DNA of 64,000 bases from Euptelea pleiosperma (taxonomy: Eukaryota; Streptophyta; Magnoliopsida; Ranunculales; Eupteleaceae), in assembly GCA_035048495.1 (NCBI GenBank), contig CM068553.1, positions 29,288,978 to 29,352,977 on the forward strand, read 5' to 3'. Below, piece after piece: positions 12,187-24,051 of this stretch. Within the stretch, counting starts at the first letter, position 1, and each line of letters opens with the position of its first letter. Position numbers and translations under genes: made by a program. The notes under the pieces are model-generated. The model ran no database searches. It worked only from the letters and a program-made list of their open reading frames with translations, and was not told where the DNA came from.

Positions 12187-14367
12187 CACATGCCTAGGCA
12201 AAGCCCAGCCACGACCAGGCCTTTCCAATGCCGTCTAGCCCGACCCGGCCCAGACCCGACTCGACTCGAGAAAGATAATTGTTTAATAATTAGATAATTA
12301 AAACATATACTATAATAACATAATAAATTATGGGGAGCATAAGGATAAATAATAATAAGGTAAAGAAGTTATTAAAAATATAATAATATTAAATTAGGTA
12401 TTTATTACCCATATTAGTTATGGGGAGCCTAAAATAATTATAAAGAAAATGATATAATATGAAGAAAAATAATATAAACTTATTTAGATATTTTAAATAT
12501 AAATTAAGCAGAATTGCCTAGATTTCTAAATGAGTTAGAATATAGGGTCATTTTTGTTAAGGTTAAGACTTTTACAAAAAAAAAAAAAATTTGTCTAATC
12601 AAAATTATGAGTAACTTAGTCTTAATCAAGTCGAATTACCGAACCAGGATCGTCTATGTTTAATCGAATGGAAGTAGGATTTTCTCTTAGAGTCTAAACC
12701 TCCACCTGATCGCTTATGATCAATATCGATTAATCGATTTTACTTTCCCTCTCTTAAAACCCCTCTTATATTCATGATCTTAATTTAGTTTCTCTTAAAC
12801 TCTTTCATGGCGTCGTCATTCAATCTCGAAAGAGAACAACGAAAAAAAAGAAAAAGAATTTGGAGGCAGCGATCGAAAGCGTCAAAGCCTTGAAGAAGCG
12901 GACTTGCAGCTCAACCATCAAAGAGGAATCTGAGTGTTCAATGGTGAGTGGTCCCCCTTCTTCTTCGTGCATTGTATTAGGCCTTCCTAGAATCAAAATT
13001 GAATTATCCACCTACCTTTGATATTAAAGAAAATATTCTGCTTTTACTTTATTTGAAGATGATCTTTAAATCAAATGCTTTAACTTGCATATTTGAATTG
13101 CATTTATTTGTTTATCAATTATCTTTCTATTACTTGCACATTTTATAATATTTTGATGATTACATAGTTTGATGGGTGGATTGTGGAATTTTAAATGGCA
13201 TTGCATTTAATAAGATAATCATGCTTTAATTGTGTGATCATGCTTGCCCGATGGGCTATTTAGACGCGAGTGTGGTTTTCTGCTTCACTAGATGAGCTCT
13301 GGATCCATGGTTTATCTGTAGTCGTCGACGTATGACCAGCGGTAGATATTGGTCCCGGGACAGACTCCAGTCGGTGATCTTGGGAGCTATGTATTATAGT
13401 GGATATTGGAGATGGATTGGTTATGGATGATGGTTACTTGGAGAGAGACCCTGACTGGGGCGGTGAGAAAATTAGTCGCATCTTCTACTTGAGTCTAAAG
13501 AAACTTTTGAGACAGGGTCCCGTAATTAAGTGAAAAGATGGTAACGGAGGAATGAAAATTGGATATTATATTGCATGTATGGTAGACTCATGAGTAACGC
13601 TTATTATGGGGTGAGAGGTTACGACTTGGGCCTATCACTATTATATTTGAAAATCTGAATCTCGTGCATGCATCTCATGTTCATTTATGTTACTTGGTAC
13701 ATGACTATCAGTTTTATGAAATTGGTTTAACTACTACTGTACTGTTTTACTATCATGGGTTCTATCATATCATGACTTTCAAACTTGTATAAAAGCATGG
13801 ATTGCTTTTACTCGTATTTCAATGAAATTAGCCTATTTTGTATTTATAAACTGATTTATCCCCTGACATGTTGTTAGAAGTTGAACACACGCTCACCCAC
13901 TCACAGTCCTCTTGCAGAGAAAAATCAAAAGGCTGGGAAGAATTGAAGAGTCATTCAGATTGATCATGGAGAGATCCAGAGGCAATGGAACAGATTGCAG
14001 TTATGGTAGTTTAGTTGGTAGGTTGTTATCTTTAGAATGTTTGGTTTTCCTTATTTATACTTATATTTTATCATTGAATCTCATGTCTTTCTATAATATA
14101 ATATCATGATGACTCTTTAGGATAATTTAAGTTTATAACTTGTCTTATAATTGTTCAGTTCCATTTGGTAGTCCGAGCATAATCGTAAATCTAGTAGGTT
14201 CGTGCTAACGTTGCTTTGAAAAAAAATGAAAAAATTTACTCTGATTTTTGCAACTCTGATTGATGTGCGGATGAGTTTTGCCTTGCATGTCTTGAAATTC
14301 AAGCGTTGGATTTAGGACACGTAGCACACACCCCGGGATTTGTGTATTCGAAATCCAGGGCCTGACA
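12187..14367 (+). mobile_element. Probable LTR fragment of a TGTCA...TGACA-type Ty3 element
   Basis: The right end reads 'aaatccagggcctgaca' (14351-14367), the style of end seen in Tekay/Del-type plant LTRs. The 13240-13400 'gatgggct...gagctctggatcc' part resembles LTR sequence near 59870-60000. AAGGC at 14368-14372 also occurs at 13929-13933 directly before a TG, so a short 434-bp LTR at 13934-14367 is possible; a longer LTR beginning further left is equally possible. No gene is recognised. 12270-12500 is very AT-rich. Confidence 0.35.
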
Positions 14368-14368
14368 A

Positions 14369-14590
14369 AGGCTGAAGCCAGTTCCATAATTTTGGACTGC
14401 CGAAGCCAATCCCGTTTGTTTGGACGGCCGAAGCTAGTCCCGTTTGTTTGGACGGCCGAAGCCAGTCCCATTAATTTTGAACGACCGAAGCTAGTCCCGT
14501 ACATTTTGGATGACCGAAGCCAATTCCATTTGTTTGGATGGCCGAAGCCAGTCCCGTTCATTTTGGACGGCCAAAGCCAGTCCCTTTACA
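14369..14590 (-). repeat. 28-29 bp minisatellite downstream of pol
   Basis: Eight copies of a unit containing 'ggccgaagccagtcccgtt' are spaced 28, 28, 28, 29, 29, 28 and 29 bases apart (anchors near 14373, 14402, 14430, 14458, 14487, 14516, 14544 and 14573). They begin about 30 bases beyond the pol stop codon of element A (14619-14621). Tandem repeats between pol and the 3' LTR are a known habit of Tat-lineage elements and can seed satellites. Confidence 0.8.
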
Positions 14591-14618
14591 TATGCTTTAA
14601 TCTGTCTCTCAATCATCT

Positions 14619-15330
14619 TTATTGATAACATTTTTTCAAATTTTGTACATTCCATGGTTTTTCGATAAGTTTGTCATCCGGGGTCTTCAAGTAGTAGCTC
14701 CCTCCGACGCCGACTTCCCTGATTCTATAGGGTCCCTCCCAGTTCATAGCCAGTTTTCAACATTCTTTTCTCGAGTATTCGAGAATACTTTTCGTAGAAA
14801 TAGGTCGCCCTGCTAGAAACTCCTTGGCTTTTCCTTCCACTGGTATCATCTCTTCAAGGATTGATGGTAACTTTCCAACTTTATCTTGGCCGACTCCCTT
14901 CTTTCTTCCGCCATATCGATATCGAACTTCTGAATCTCGAAAGTCAACTCTTGTTTCTACAGCCATGTGCCGAGAGGTGCCGACATTTCCTAAAGGAATT
15001 TCTCCACTTCTTGTTCTCGGACCTGCTGTAGGGCTACGGGTTCTACCCATTTTGTGAAGTAGTCGGTCACTACCAACATAAATTGTCTTTTGCTTAGAGA
15101 CATAGGAAGAGGGCCGACTACATCCAATCCCCAGAGCGCAAACGGCCACGGACTGACTACCAAATTCAATTCTCCTACTGGTGTTCGAATAGTCAGTGCA
15201 TGTTTCTGGCACTTGACACATTTCCTGATATATTTCTTCGCCTCCTCCTGCATATACGGCTAGTAATATCCTTGGACCCATGCCTTGTGGCCCAAGGATC
15301 TTCCCCCGGAGTGATTACCACACTCTCCTT
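14619..15330 (-). pseudogene. Element A integrase (degenerate)
   Basis: Minus-strand frames encode the integrase of a Ty3 element. A zinc-finger C-x2-C ('KCVKCQK') lies near 15220. The catalytic core has the first Asp in 'GLDVVGPLP' and the second in 'VVTDYFTKW' (15170-15060). The C-terminal 'NWEGPYRIREV...PWNVQNLKKCYQ' type tail ends at a TAA at 14619-14621. The frame shifts at least once between 14990 and 14900, so no intact protein is made. It continues upstream into RNase H (15620-16260). The enzyme would insert element cDNA into the genome; this copy is dead. Confidence 0.85.
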
Positions 15331-15599
15331 CGTGTATCTCGGCCATAATGAGTTGAGCTTGCTCTGGGGTTATACATTTCAGTAATGGTCATCCGGCAGA
15401 CTTCCGATACAACTCGCCCCTAAGTAGTATCTGATATCGGTGAGCCTTCTGCTCTATCTGTCTGGCCGTCTTCCTGTCTGGATCTCTTGTCCCATTGGCT
15501 AGGTACTTCATAATCGGAGTCATCCAAGTTATGGCTACCTCTATCTAGTTGCACATTTCCATCTCCACATCTTCTAGCTCAATACTCGGATTTTCCTAG

Positions 15600-16735
15600 A
15601 ATTCGATGGAGATAGTCATCTTCTATGTTTCTCCCAGCATGGCAGCTACATATGCCAATGCGTCGGCATGTCGATTCTCTCCTCTATTGGTGTGGTGGAG
15701 TGCGACTTTTCCGAAGTCTCCCATAATCCGCCCAATAATCTTCAGGTATGTGGCCATTCTCTCGTTCCTTGCCGAGAAGGATCTGTTAACTTGATTGACC
15801 ACCAGTTGAGAATCACTGAAAATCATGATGGCCTCCATGCCGACTTCAACTGCCATCTGAAGTCTGGCAATAAGGGTTTCGTACTCGTCTTTGTTATTGG
15901 AAGCTGGGAATCCCAATTTAATTGCCAACTCAATCCGAGTGTTCTATGGGTTGATGAGGATAGCGCCGACACTAGCGCCAATACTATTTGCCGAATCGTC
16001 TAAAAATAACCTCCACCCATTTCTTTGATTCCACGGATCTGGTAAGTCTTGGGTCCCAAGGCCACTGCCATTGTCCCAAGGCCACTACCCACTTTTCCAT
16101 CCATCCACTTCTCAAATTTTGTCAATACATTCTTCAAGGGGAGGTCGGTGATCACGGCTATGGGATGTGCTTGGAAGTAGGGTCTCAACCTCTAAGTCGA
16201 GAACATCAGGGCCAAATCGCCTTTCTCAATCCTCGAATACCTAGTCTTGGCATCTAGGAGGGTCTTACTGAGAAAATTAACTAGCTTATCTCTTTCTTCC
16301 TTTTCTCGGATCAATACCGAACTAAGAGCATAATCCGAGACCGAGACGTATAATAGTAACTATTCTTCTGGCTCTAGCTTGGACATAATGGAAAAATTCT
16401 AAGATATTATTTCAAACTCTGGAAAGCCTTATCGCACTCTTCCGTCCACTCAAATTTTCTATATTTCTTTAGAAGGTGGAATAGTGGTCGACACCTATCC
16501 GAGGATTTTGAAAGAAATCGGTTCAAGGTCGCAATCATCCCGGCAGGCTTCTGTACCTGCTTCTTGTTGCTTAGGGACGACATGTGCTGAAGTACCCAGA
16601 TCTAGTCTGTGTTTGCCTCTATCCCCCTCTTGGTTACTATGTGACCAAGAAATTTTCCCGACGACACCCCAAATGTACACTTATCTGGGTTTAACTTCAT
16701 CCAATACTCTCTCAGTATTCAAAACTGTCACGCCC
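15600..16735 (-). pseudogene. Element A reverse transcriptase C-terminal part and RNase H (degenerate)
   Basis: Reading the minus strand, 16735-16550 encodes the RT palm/thumb with 'KLNPDKCTFGVSSGKFLGH' and 'KRGIEAN' signatures. RNase H sequence follows near 16190-16000. An archaeal-type RNase H like that of Tat elements lies at 15928-15623 ('FSDSQLVVNQVN', 'ENRHADALAY'). Several stops interrupt the frame. The duplicated RNase H, the antisense ORF in sister copies and the post-pol tandem repeats together place element A in the Tat lineage. The upstream part of RT lies beyond the 3.8-kb insertion, at 20551-20661. Confidence 0.8.
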
Positions 16736-17680
16736 CGAATCCGGATACCCAAATACGACCCGAAAATCCGTGGATCGACCCGTACCCGAACTCAGAGGTG
16801 ATCCACGAATGTCCCCTAGCGGTCCAATTAGGTCAATTAGACTACTAAGGTTCATTCGAAAACCCACTAAGTAAAAAAAAAGAGTCTAGATGTAGGAAAC
16901 AAATAATTCAAATAATTTATAATTCAAATAATTCAATCAATCAATTAAATGTGGAGAGATGGAAGTGAGAACATGCTCTCAATCAAAGCCTTACATGCCC
17001 GTGAAAATAAATAAATAATGTTATAAAATAATCAAATACAACTTTCTAAAGTGTGGGATCGACTCCTAAATCATCGCCGATCTCCTCGAATGCACCGGAG
17101 TCTTTCGTCTCAAAATCATCTCACGTACCCGGCTCCTCAAAATCTGAAAATAGTATCGGTGTAGCACCGTGAGCCGAGGCCCAGTAATACAACAGTGTGC
17201 ATGGTATGATATCATACTATACAAGTTTTTTAATCAAGGTATGCATCTCAATCGTATAATAATGATGGCATGAATATGAGGATGAATGCAGATGAGTAAG
17301 GGATGCCAATGCAACTAGTACCCATAACCACATAGGGTCTCCATCTCCTTCCCGCACTGGGAGCGGTCTCATCGACCCATCTGCAGGATATAATAACATC
17401 TGGGGCCTTTCACCCTAGGGTACCGAACCCTGATTAATTGATAAAACCAATATAAACGTATATAATATACTTCAACCCCGTTCCCTTATGCACCCCTTAT
17501 ATGAAATGACGTGATGATCATGGTATGACAACAAGATGTACTAGGGTTACATGACATAAGCACACATGTATTTAACATTTAAATAAAAATATAAAATGAA
17601 CCAATGATCATTAAGAGTAATAATATGGGAACGAATTAGGGTTAACCATGAATAACATGTAACAATCACCGAAGGTCACG

Positions 17681-18105
17681 ATCAACACGGATGAATAATA
17701 TAAGTGGAAATCACAAGACAATCCAACACACCATGGCCGAACCCTATGAGGGATCCATGACACAAGGTCGAACCCTAAAGAGGGATCCAAGACACTTGGC
17801 CGAACCCTATGAGGGATCCAAGACACATGGGTGGGATCCCCATGCATACAAGTATAGGTCGAACCATCTAGGTATAATAGTCAATAAGACATGACCAAAT
17901 ATCACAATCAACATCGGTGAATAATATAAGTGAAAATCGCAAGAGAATCCAACACGCCATGGCCAAACTCTATGAGGGATCCATGACACAAGGTCGAACC
18001 CTAAAGAGGGATCCAAGACACTTGGCCGAACCCTATGAGAGATCCAAGACACATGGGTGAGATCCCCATGCATACAGGTATAGGTCAAACCATCTAGGGT
18101 TTAGT
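17681..18105. repeat. 226-bp tandem duplication within the 3.8-kb LTR
   Basis: 17681-17906 and 17907-18105 are near-identical. Each contains 'atcaac..cggtgaataatataagtg', three 'gaaccctatgagggatcc'-type blocks about 30 bases apart, and 'catgcatacaagtataggtc'. The shorter block is itself tandemly repeated, so there are two levels of repetition. Confidence 0.8.
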
Positions 18106-18179
18106 CAAACAACAAAGTTAAAACCTTAATAGTTAATAATCATGACCGAACCACGAACAATTAATAGATTTTTTACAAA

Positions 18180-19260
18180 AAATATATTATATTATAAAAA
18201 TCATAACTAAATATATATGAATTAGAAAAATATAAACTCAATGGATTTAAAAACTAGATTCATAAAGGTTTTAGGAAAAATAAATAGAAAAATATTCAGA
18301 TTCAAAATATAGGTCAAAGCTCTTAATTAATTGGGCTGGACAGAATTCGGGATATAAAAAAGTCCCGCACATTTGAAAAATCATAACTTAATCAATACAA
18401 ATCAGAAAAATACAAACTCAAATGTTATAGAAACTAGATTTAAGGAAGTATTTAGGAAAAAGAAATACAAAAATATTTAGATTCAAAATACGGGTCGAAA
18501 CCCTTAATGAATTGGGTCGGACAGAATCTGGGATTCTGGGTTTTACAGAAAGATCTAGCACATTTAAAAAATCATAACTTAATCAATACAAATCAAAAAA
18601 ATACAAACTCAAAGGTTCTAGAAACTAAATTGATAGAGGTATCTATGAAAAATAATTAGAAAAATATTTAGCTTAAAAATATAGATCGAAATCTCAAGTC
18701 AAGTGGACCATGTAAAATCTGGAATTCTGGGTTTTATAGAAAAGTCCAGCACGTTTGAAAAATCATAACTTAATCAATATAGATCAGAAAAATATAAACT
18801 CAAAGGTTCTAGAAACTAGATTGATAAAGATATTTTTGAAAAATAATTAAAAAAATATTTAGGTTAAATATAGATTGAAATCTCAGGTAAAGTGGACTAT
18901 ATAAAATCTAGAATTTTGGGTTTTACAGAAAAGTTCAGCACGTTTGAAAAATCATAACTTAATCAATACAAATCAGAAAAATATAAACTCAAAGGTTCTA
19001 GAAACTAGATTGATAGAGATATCTATGAAAAATAATTAGAAAAATATTTAGGTTAATAATATAGATCGAAATCTCAAGTAAAGTGGACCGTGTAAAATCT
19101 AAAATTCTTGGTTTTTTGGTAAAGTCATACAACTTAGAAAAATCATAACTTAATCAATAAAAATAAAAAAAATACAAACTAAACGATTTTGAAAAATAGA
19201 TTCACAGAGTATTTAGAAAAAAATAATTATAAAAATACAACGAAAATAATAAAGAACATA
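18180..19260. repeat. Six-copy 190-bp tandem repeat within the 3.8-kb LTR
   Basis: The anchor 'tcataact' recurs at 18201, 18381, 18572, 18763, 18952 and 19143 (spacing 180, 191, 191, 189, 191). Each unit carries 'aaatcagaaaaatacaaac', 'ggttctagaaactagattga' and 'ctgggttttacagaaaagtc'. The middle units are most alike, suggesting expansion from the centre. AT-rich, no coding signal. Confidence 0.85.
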
Positions 19261-20550
19261 GTCATCCGTTATAGGTACAAAATAGACTATAGCCAAACCC
19301 ATCATGGTGGCCCAAAATAAAGATCAACCCAATAAGAATAAAGTAAATATTGTTGAAATTAATTTATAATGAGTATCAACCATTATCTAATGAAAAAGAA
19401 ACAAAATCTTGAAGAAAACAAGTATAGGATGGATCAAGCGCACTTACCTTAAGGTTTCTTGAACTTTAATGAAAATCAAAAGTTTATTCAAATTTGAAAG
19501 TCGTCGGATCGTCCTCTCCTCGGAGTATGTTCTTTTAATCGGAGTCCCCGTCAATTCTCCATTCTTGCTCGAGTGCGATCGGTGCCCGGATGAAGGTTTA
19601 ATGGAGCTTGCTCTATTCTTTAATGGAGTTTGGTTTTGAAAACTTCTAAAGCTTTAGGGTTTTCATAAATAGGTTTAGGGAAGGATTAGGGTTTCTATTT
19701 TGTTGAAATTCGTAACTAACAAAGGGATGACTTTTTCAACCCTCAAAAACTTATATTTTACACTATTAATGGGTTAGGAATGGGCCCAAGGCCCATATAC
19801 ATCAATAGGCTTTATTTAAGAATATTATTAAGCCCAAAAGGTATCTAGATTGGCCATACAGGCCCACCCAACAATCATAACACAAATAATTATAAATTAA
19901 TTCAATCAAACTATATTATATAATTTAAAAGTCCATACAATAAGGTATTGACACATGTCACACACACAAATCACATAAAAGTAGTCTAAATACATAAAAA
20001 TCATAAAAAATGTTCAAAGCACCGGAAAAGTGTCAAATGATATCGGAATGATCCGAAAGTGATTCAGGGGTCCCACACGCCTATTAAATAAATAAAATAT
20101 AATTAATTATTATCTTTAAAAATATAAGAATGGTAGGAAAGTTTAAAAATTACAAAGATACTATTTTTGTCGAAATCTCCCGCTAGGGTTTTTATGTCTT
20201 AAGAAAGTTCCAAATTTCAAAGGTAAATAGGTAAGGATAAAATAGGAATATTTTTGGTGTCTCGGGCCCACAAAATAATTTTTTATAAAAGTTCTGTAAT
20301 GTTAGCTGGGGAAAGAAAAAGTTCTCTGCAAGTTATGGTTCATTATTTTTAGCAAAATTTAGCCCTAAAGAGCGAGTTTCAAAAATAGCAGGTTTTTCAA
20401 AATTGTCAGAATGAAATCAAATTAAATACACATACTCAAATATGATATTAAACAATAAAAACAATAAGAGTCTGAAAAAGTTTCAGGTTTTCATTATTAG
20501 GTGAATTTACCGTAATACCCTAGAACGAAAGTTCAGGGTATTACAAAAAC

Positions 20551-20661
20551 GTTTCCTCCAGGTCTTCCAAGTTGTGTTGCCGACTAGTACTTTTGACCAA
20601 CATATCATTGATGTAGACTTCCATCGTCTTCCCTAGTTTATTTCGAAACATGTTCTCCACT
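20551..20661 (-). pseudogene. Element A reverse transcriptase active-site fragment
   Basis: The minus strand encodes 'NMFRNKLGKTMEVYINDML' and 'QHNLEDLEETF', the catalytic palm of Ty3 RT. The usual Y-x-D-D box reads Y-I-N-D, so the first catalytic Asp is lost. The fragment is bounded by the 3.8-kb LTR on one side and the copia LTR on the other. The RT finger region that should precede it is missing: beyond the copia remnant the element resumes only in the protease-RT linker at about 25513. Confidence 0.8.
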
Positions 20662-23600
20662 TGTAAAGAATATTTTCATATTCTAGTTTTGGCAAAGATT
20701 ACGTGTGACATAAAACATTCATGTAACCATTTCTACGAGCACCAGTGTAGTATTGAAGATATCATGGTACGCATACTTCATCGACTACGTGAAGACTAAA
20801 AGATAAAGACATCAAGAATCAGATGGTTGATGACAGTAGTCATGTGAGTAATTGCACATTTGTCAATTATAGATCGTGTACGCTCGCTTAGGAAGGTAAA
20901 TGACTTAGTGGCCATAGGAATAGGTTTAAAATGAATAAAATATAATGGTCAAACTTAGTCAATGGACAGACTTGAATCTAAGTCAAGATTATTGACTTTT
21001 GAAAAAGTCTGATCAATTGGACTTTTTAGGCCAATCGATTGGACAAATCCCAATCGATAGGAGACCTCTGTGAAATCGATTGGACTCTACGAGATAGAAA
21101 CATATACAAGTCCGATCAATTGGACACTGGGTAAAATTGATTGGATTTATGAAGAAAAAACCCATCCGTACAAAACCAATCTATTGGACTCAAAGTACAA
21201 TTGATTGGACTTCATACAGATTGAGTCTTTTCAGATCCAAAATTCTAGTTTCCACTTCCCTCACTTATCAATAGACTCAGGGCTACGAATTCTATAAATA
21301 TAACCAATCTCTGGACTTATTAAATATATATTGGAATACAGAGAAGAAAGTTTTATTTATCAAGAGTGTCCATTTGAAGAGCAAAAAAGCTTTAGTTCTC
21401 ATTAATATCTTGTGAGCTTTTTCTTTTCTTGATCAAAGCCAAAACCTTGATCATTTTACTCAGCTTAGGTCTTTCACATAAAAACTTGACCTAGAAGCCT
21501 GAGAGTACCAGTGAATCTCAATACTATTTGAGCGACTTAGGGTTTAGGGTGTACTGAGTCCTTCACCTTCAACAAAGGCTGGAGAGTTGAGAATTAAGAT
21601 CGGAGCGGCTGATAGAAGGTAGGTTTGGGGAGTACCAAACTGAATAAGTGGACAAGGCTTTGAAACAAGGTTTTTTCGGTTGTTGGACGAAAACCCTTGC
21701 CTCAACACATTTTTAATGATCCGATTCACGTAAAAATCTGCAAAAATGTAGACTTACACAGTGGCATGTCAGATGTCGAATTCGCACTCGGGTTAGAAAA
21801 GTAACATTAAAGAAAGCAAGCAAGGAAATGGTGGAGAGATGAGAATGGTGGAAAATAATTTTTAAAACATTTTTTTATAGGAGAAGACTTACTTACAACA
21901 TTAATAAAAAAAATAAATATGTAATAGCAGAAAATAAAATGTCAAAGTAAACTTCATTTATTAAAAGAAACTATAACTTACAATGCTTGAATAAAAACTT
22001 AACTAGAAAGCAATAAAAGAAGATATTAGAGAGAGAAAGAGATAAAGAAGGAGGAGAGGAGAGCAAACCATTGTTCTTGGACCTGTATTGAGAAGAAGAT
22101 GATGGAGCCGTTCGATGGAGAAAGGAACGCAAAGACGTCGATTTTTTTATTTTTATTTTTATTTTACCTTTTTTTTTTCTTTTGTGTCAGGGAAGAAAGT
22201 AAGAAAGAGATGAGAATTAGAAGGAGGGAATCTAAGGGGAATGAGCCATGAGTGGTCTTTTATAGGGAGAGAGTACCATTTGCGGGTTAATGCCCATCCA
22301 TCTTTTTTATAAATGTTTTTATTCTAAAAACTATCTTTGTAATTTTAATATCACCTTTTACTATTTTTTGAAAAGTTTCTTTAGAGACAAAATTCCTTTT
22401 TTGTAAGAAATTTCCTTTATCTTCAAAGTTTTGGACTTTTCTTGTAAAAAAAATATTTTTAACATATTTCAAGCTTGTGAGTTTCTAAAACCACATGTTA
22501 ACTCTTTTATGTAAAAGTAAACATTCTTTTTATGAAAGAAAATTTCTTTTAAAAATCAAAACCAATTATATATTTTTAAAATCTTTTTACATCTGAAAGA
22601 AAATCTTTATGTTTTGAAAAATCAACATTTCTAATGCATTTGTGATCTAGGCCATCCATTTTGGTGGGCCCTTGATGGATACAGCACCCATGCATGTTAA
22701 AATCACATTCTCTCGGACAACCGTTTATATTGTAGATCGTGTGGCGATCGCATGGTGAATGGGTGTGATGATGAAAATTTAGTGGTTGATCGGATGGATG
22801 AGCGAGTGGATGATCGGATGGTAAAGATATTGGTGAGAGATGGGTGGTGATGATTGGCCAAGGATTCTAGATGGAGGGAATGGAGAGTAATGATCGGCCA
22901 AAGTATGGGGTAATACTAGCAGTAGGATAAAATGATGGTGAGAGGAGAGAGAAAATAAGATAATTAGGAGAAAAATGCAAGCAGAGGGTCTTGAACCCTG
23001 GTTTTTGACTTGGTCTTCTGCAAGCTTTTCCAACAAAGCAAGCCTTTGTCTTGTGTTAGTTGATTAAGCTTTAATATCCTTAGTCTCTTCTCGGGCCGCT
23101 TGGCTCTCTTTCTCTCTTGATCTTCTCTCAGGCTTTTTCGACTCTCTGGCTCTCCCAACAATTGGCATGTATCTTCTTATCCTCAGCCTGTTGGCTCTTG
23201 AGCTTTGGTCCTAGACTCTGGCAGTCAATTATGGACCCGCATTCCATCAAAATCATCCGATTGGTGTATCTGCAATAGAAAAAGTACTTAATGAGACTTA
23301 ATCAAAACGACTTTACATCTTGACTTCCCGAAATGTGTTTAATTCATACGAATAGTCAATTTTCGTCTAAAGAATGTGTTCTACGCAATGGAAGAAACTC
23401 TTACGTTGAAAAGTCGACGAAAAGAGAAGTTTTAAGTAAGAGAATGTGATACCGCAAAAAGGATAGTGGCTTAAAATAAACACTTTTGAGCGAATATCAG
23501 GCTTCTTGGCTAAGAGGCTACACCTAGAATTGTAACATTGATTCAGAGGACGTGGACGCATCGACAGTAGGCCTTGGCTAAGGTTGGAAGCTACATTTGC

Positions 23601-23962
23601 AACGATGCTGCGTAGGTAACCTTTGTTTCGTTTAACTTTTCAGTTAGTGATACTTTCCGTCTTGACGTGGTCCTGTGGTTTTCCTTGACTAAGGTTTTCA
23701 TGTAAAAACTCTTTGTTTTGTGGATGTTTGATTGTTGTTCCGCTAATTGTATTGATTAAATCAAAGGACGAGAAGACAATATACCACAGAGGTATATTTG
23801 ATTTGAGTCAGTTGTGATAATCTTTTTATCAATCAACTAAGGCATGTGGGTTTATCACCTTACCTTGACCAGTAAACTTGTGAGAAGTTAGATTAATTTT
23901 TGAATACCTAATCGCCCCCTTCTAGGTATTCTTACGTAAAAGAGAACGGACCGGTTATTTCA
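20662..23962 (+). mobile_element. Ty1/copia 5' LTR, split by a family X solo LTR
   Basis: It runs from TGTAAAGAATATTTTC (20662) to GGTTATTTCA (23962). After subtracting the nested LTR (21661-23499) and one duplication it is about 1457 bp. That agrees with the 1463-bp sister LTR at 54537-55999, which is on the opposite strand and matches along its length. U3 is rich in ATCGAT-centred palindromes (20990-21200). A primer site follows directly at 23965. A TATA-like 'tctataaatat' is at 21291. Confidence 0.85.
21661..23499 (-). mobile_element. Family X solo LTR (1.8 kb) nested in the copia LTR
   Basis: It starts TGAAACAAGG and ends GAATATCA, flanked by a perfect GGCTT duplication (21656-21660 and 23500-23504). 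The uninterrupted copia LTR at 54950-55010 (reverse strand) shows the empty site, reading across where the insertion sits. It is shorter than other family X LTRs and lacks the GAAGAA/palindrome block. The homologous blocks are the first 130 and last 500 bases. It is an older or deletion-derived subfamily. Confidence 0.9.
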
Positions 23963-23964
23963 AT

Positions 23965-23978
23965 TGGTATCAAAGTAG
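23965..23978 (+). other. Primer-binding site, initiator tRNA-Met type
   Basis: TGGTATCAAAGTAG begins two bases after the copia LTR end. It matches the plant copia consensus TGGTATCAGAGC with small changes. Confidence 0.8.
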
Positions 23979-24051
23979 GTTATTCTATTAAAGATTTAAT
24001 CACCTGAATTTAGATTCCTGCAAAATCACTCTATTTTCTTTATTTACCAAG

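Larger units (their letters stand above)
16736..20545. mobile_element. 3.8-kb solo LTR (TGTCACGCCCCG type) in element A's RT
   Basis: It starts TGTCACGCCCCGAATCC at 16736 and ends CAGGGTATTACA at 20545. It is flanked by a perfect AAAAC duplication (16731-16735 and 20546-20550). Removing the insertion and one AAAAC restores RT homology on both sides. Inside are a 226-bp duplication and a 190-bp tandem array (separate entries). No protein is encoded. The last 0.6 kb has a diverged relative at 60827-61434. A single LTR with a duplication indicates a solo LTR. Confidence 0.88.

Noticed and set aside
13934..14367. A defined 434-bp LTR with AAGGC duplication
   Set aside because: The 5-bp match is possible by chance over the distance searched and the left end TGGGAAG is atypical; reported only as a possibility in the larger fragment.
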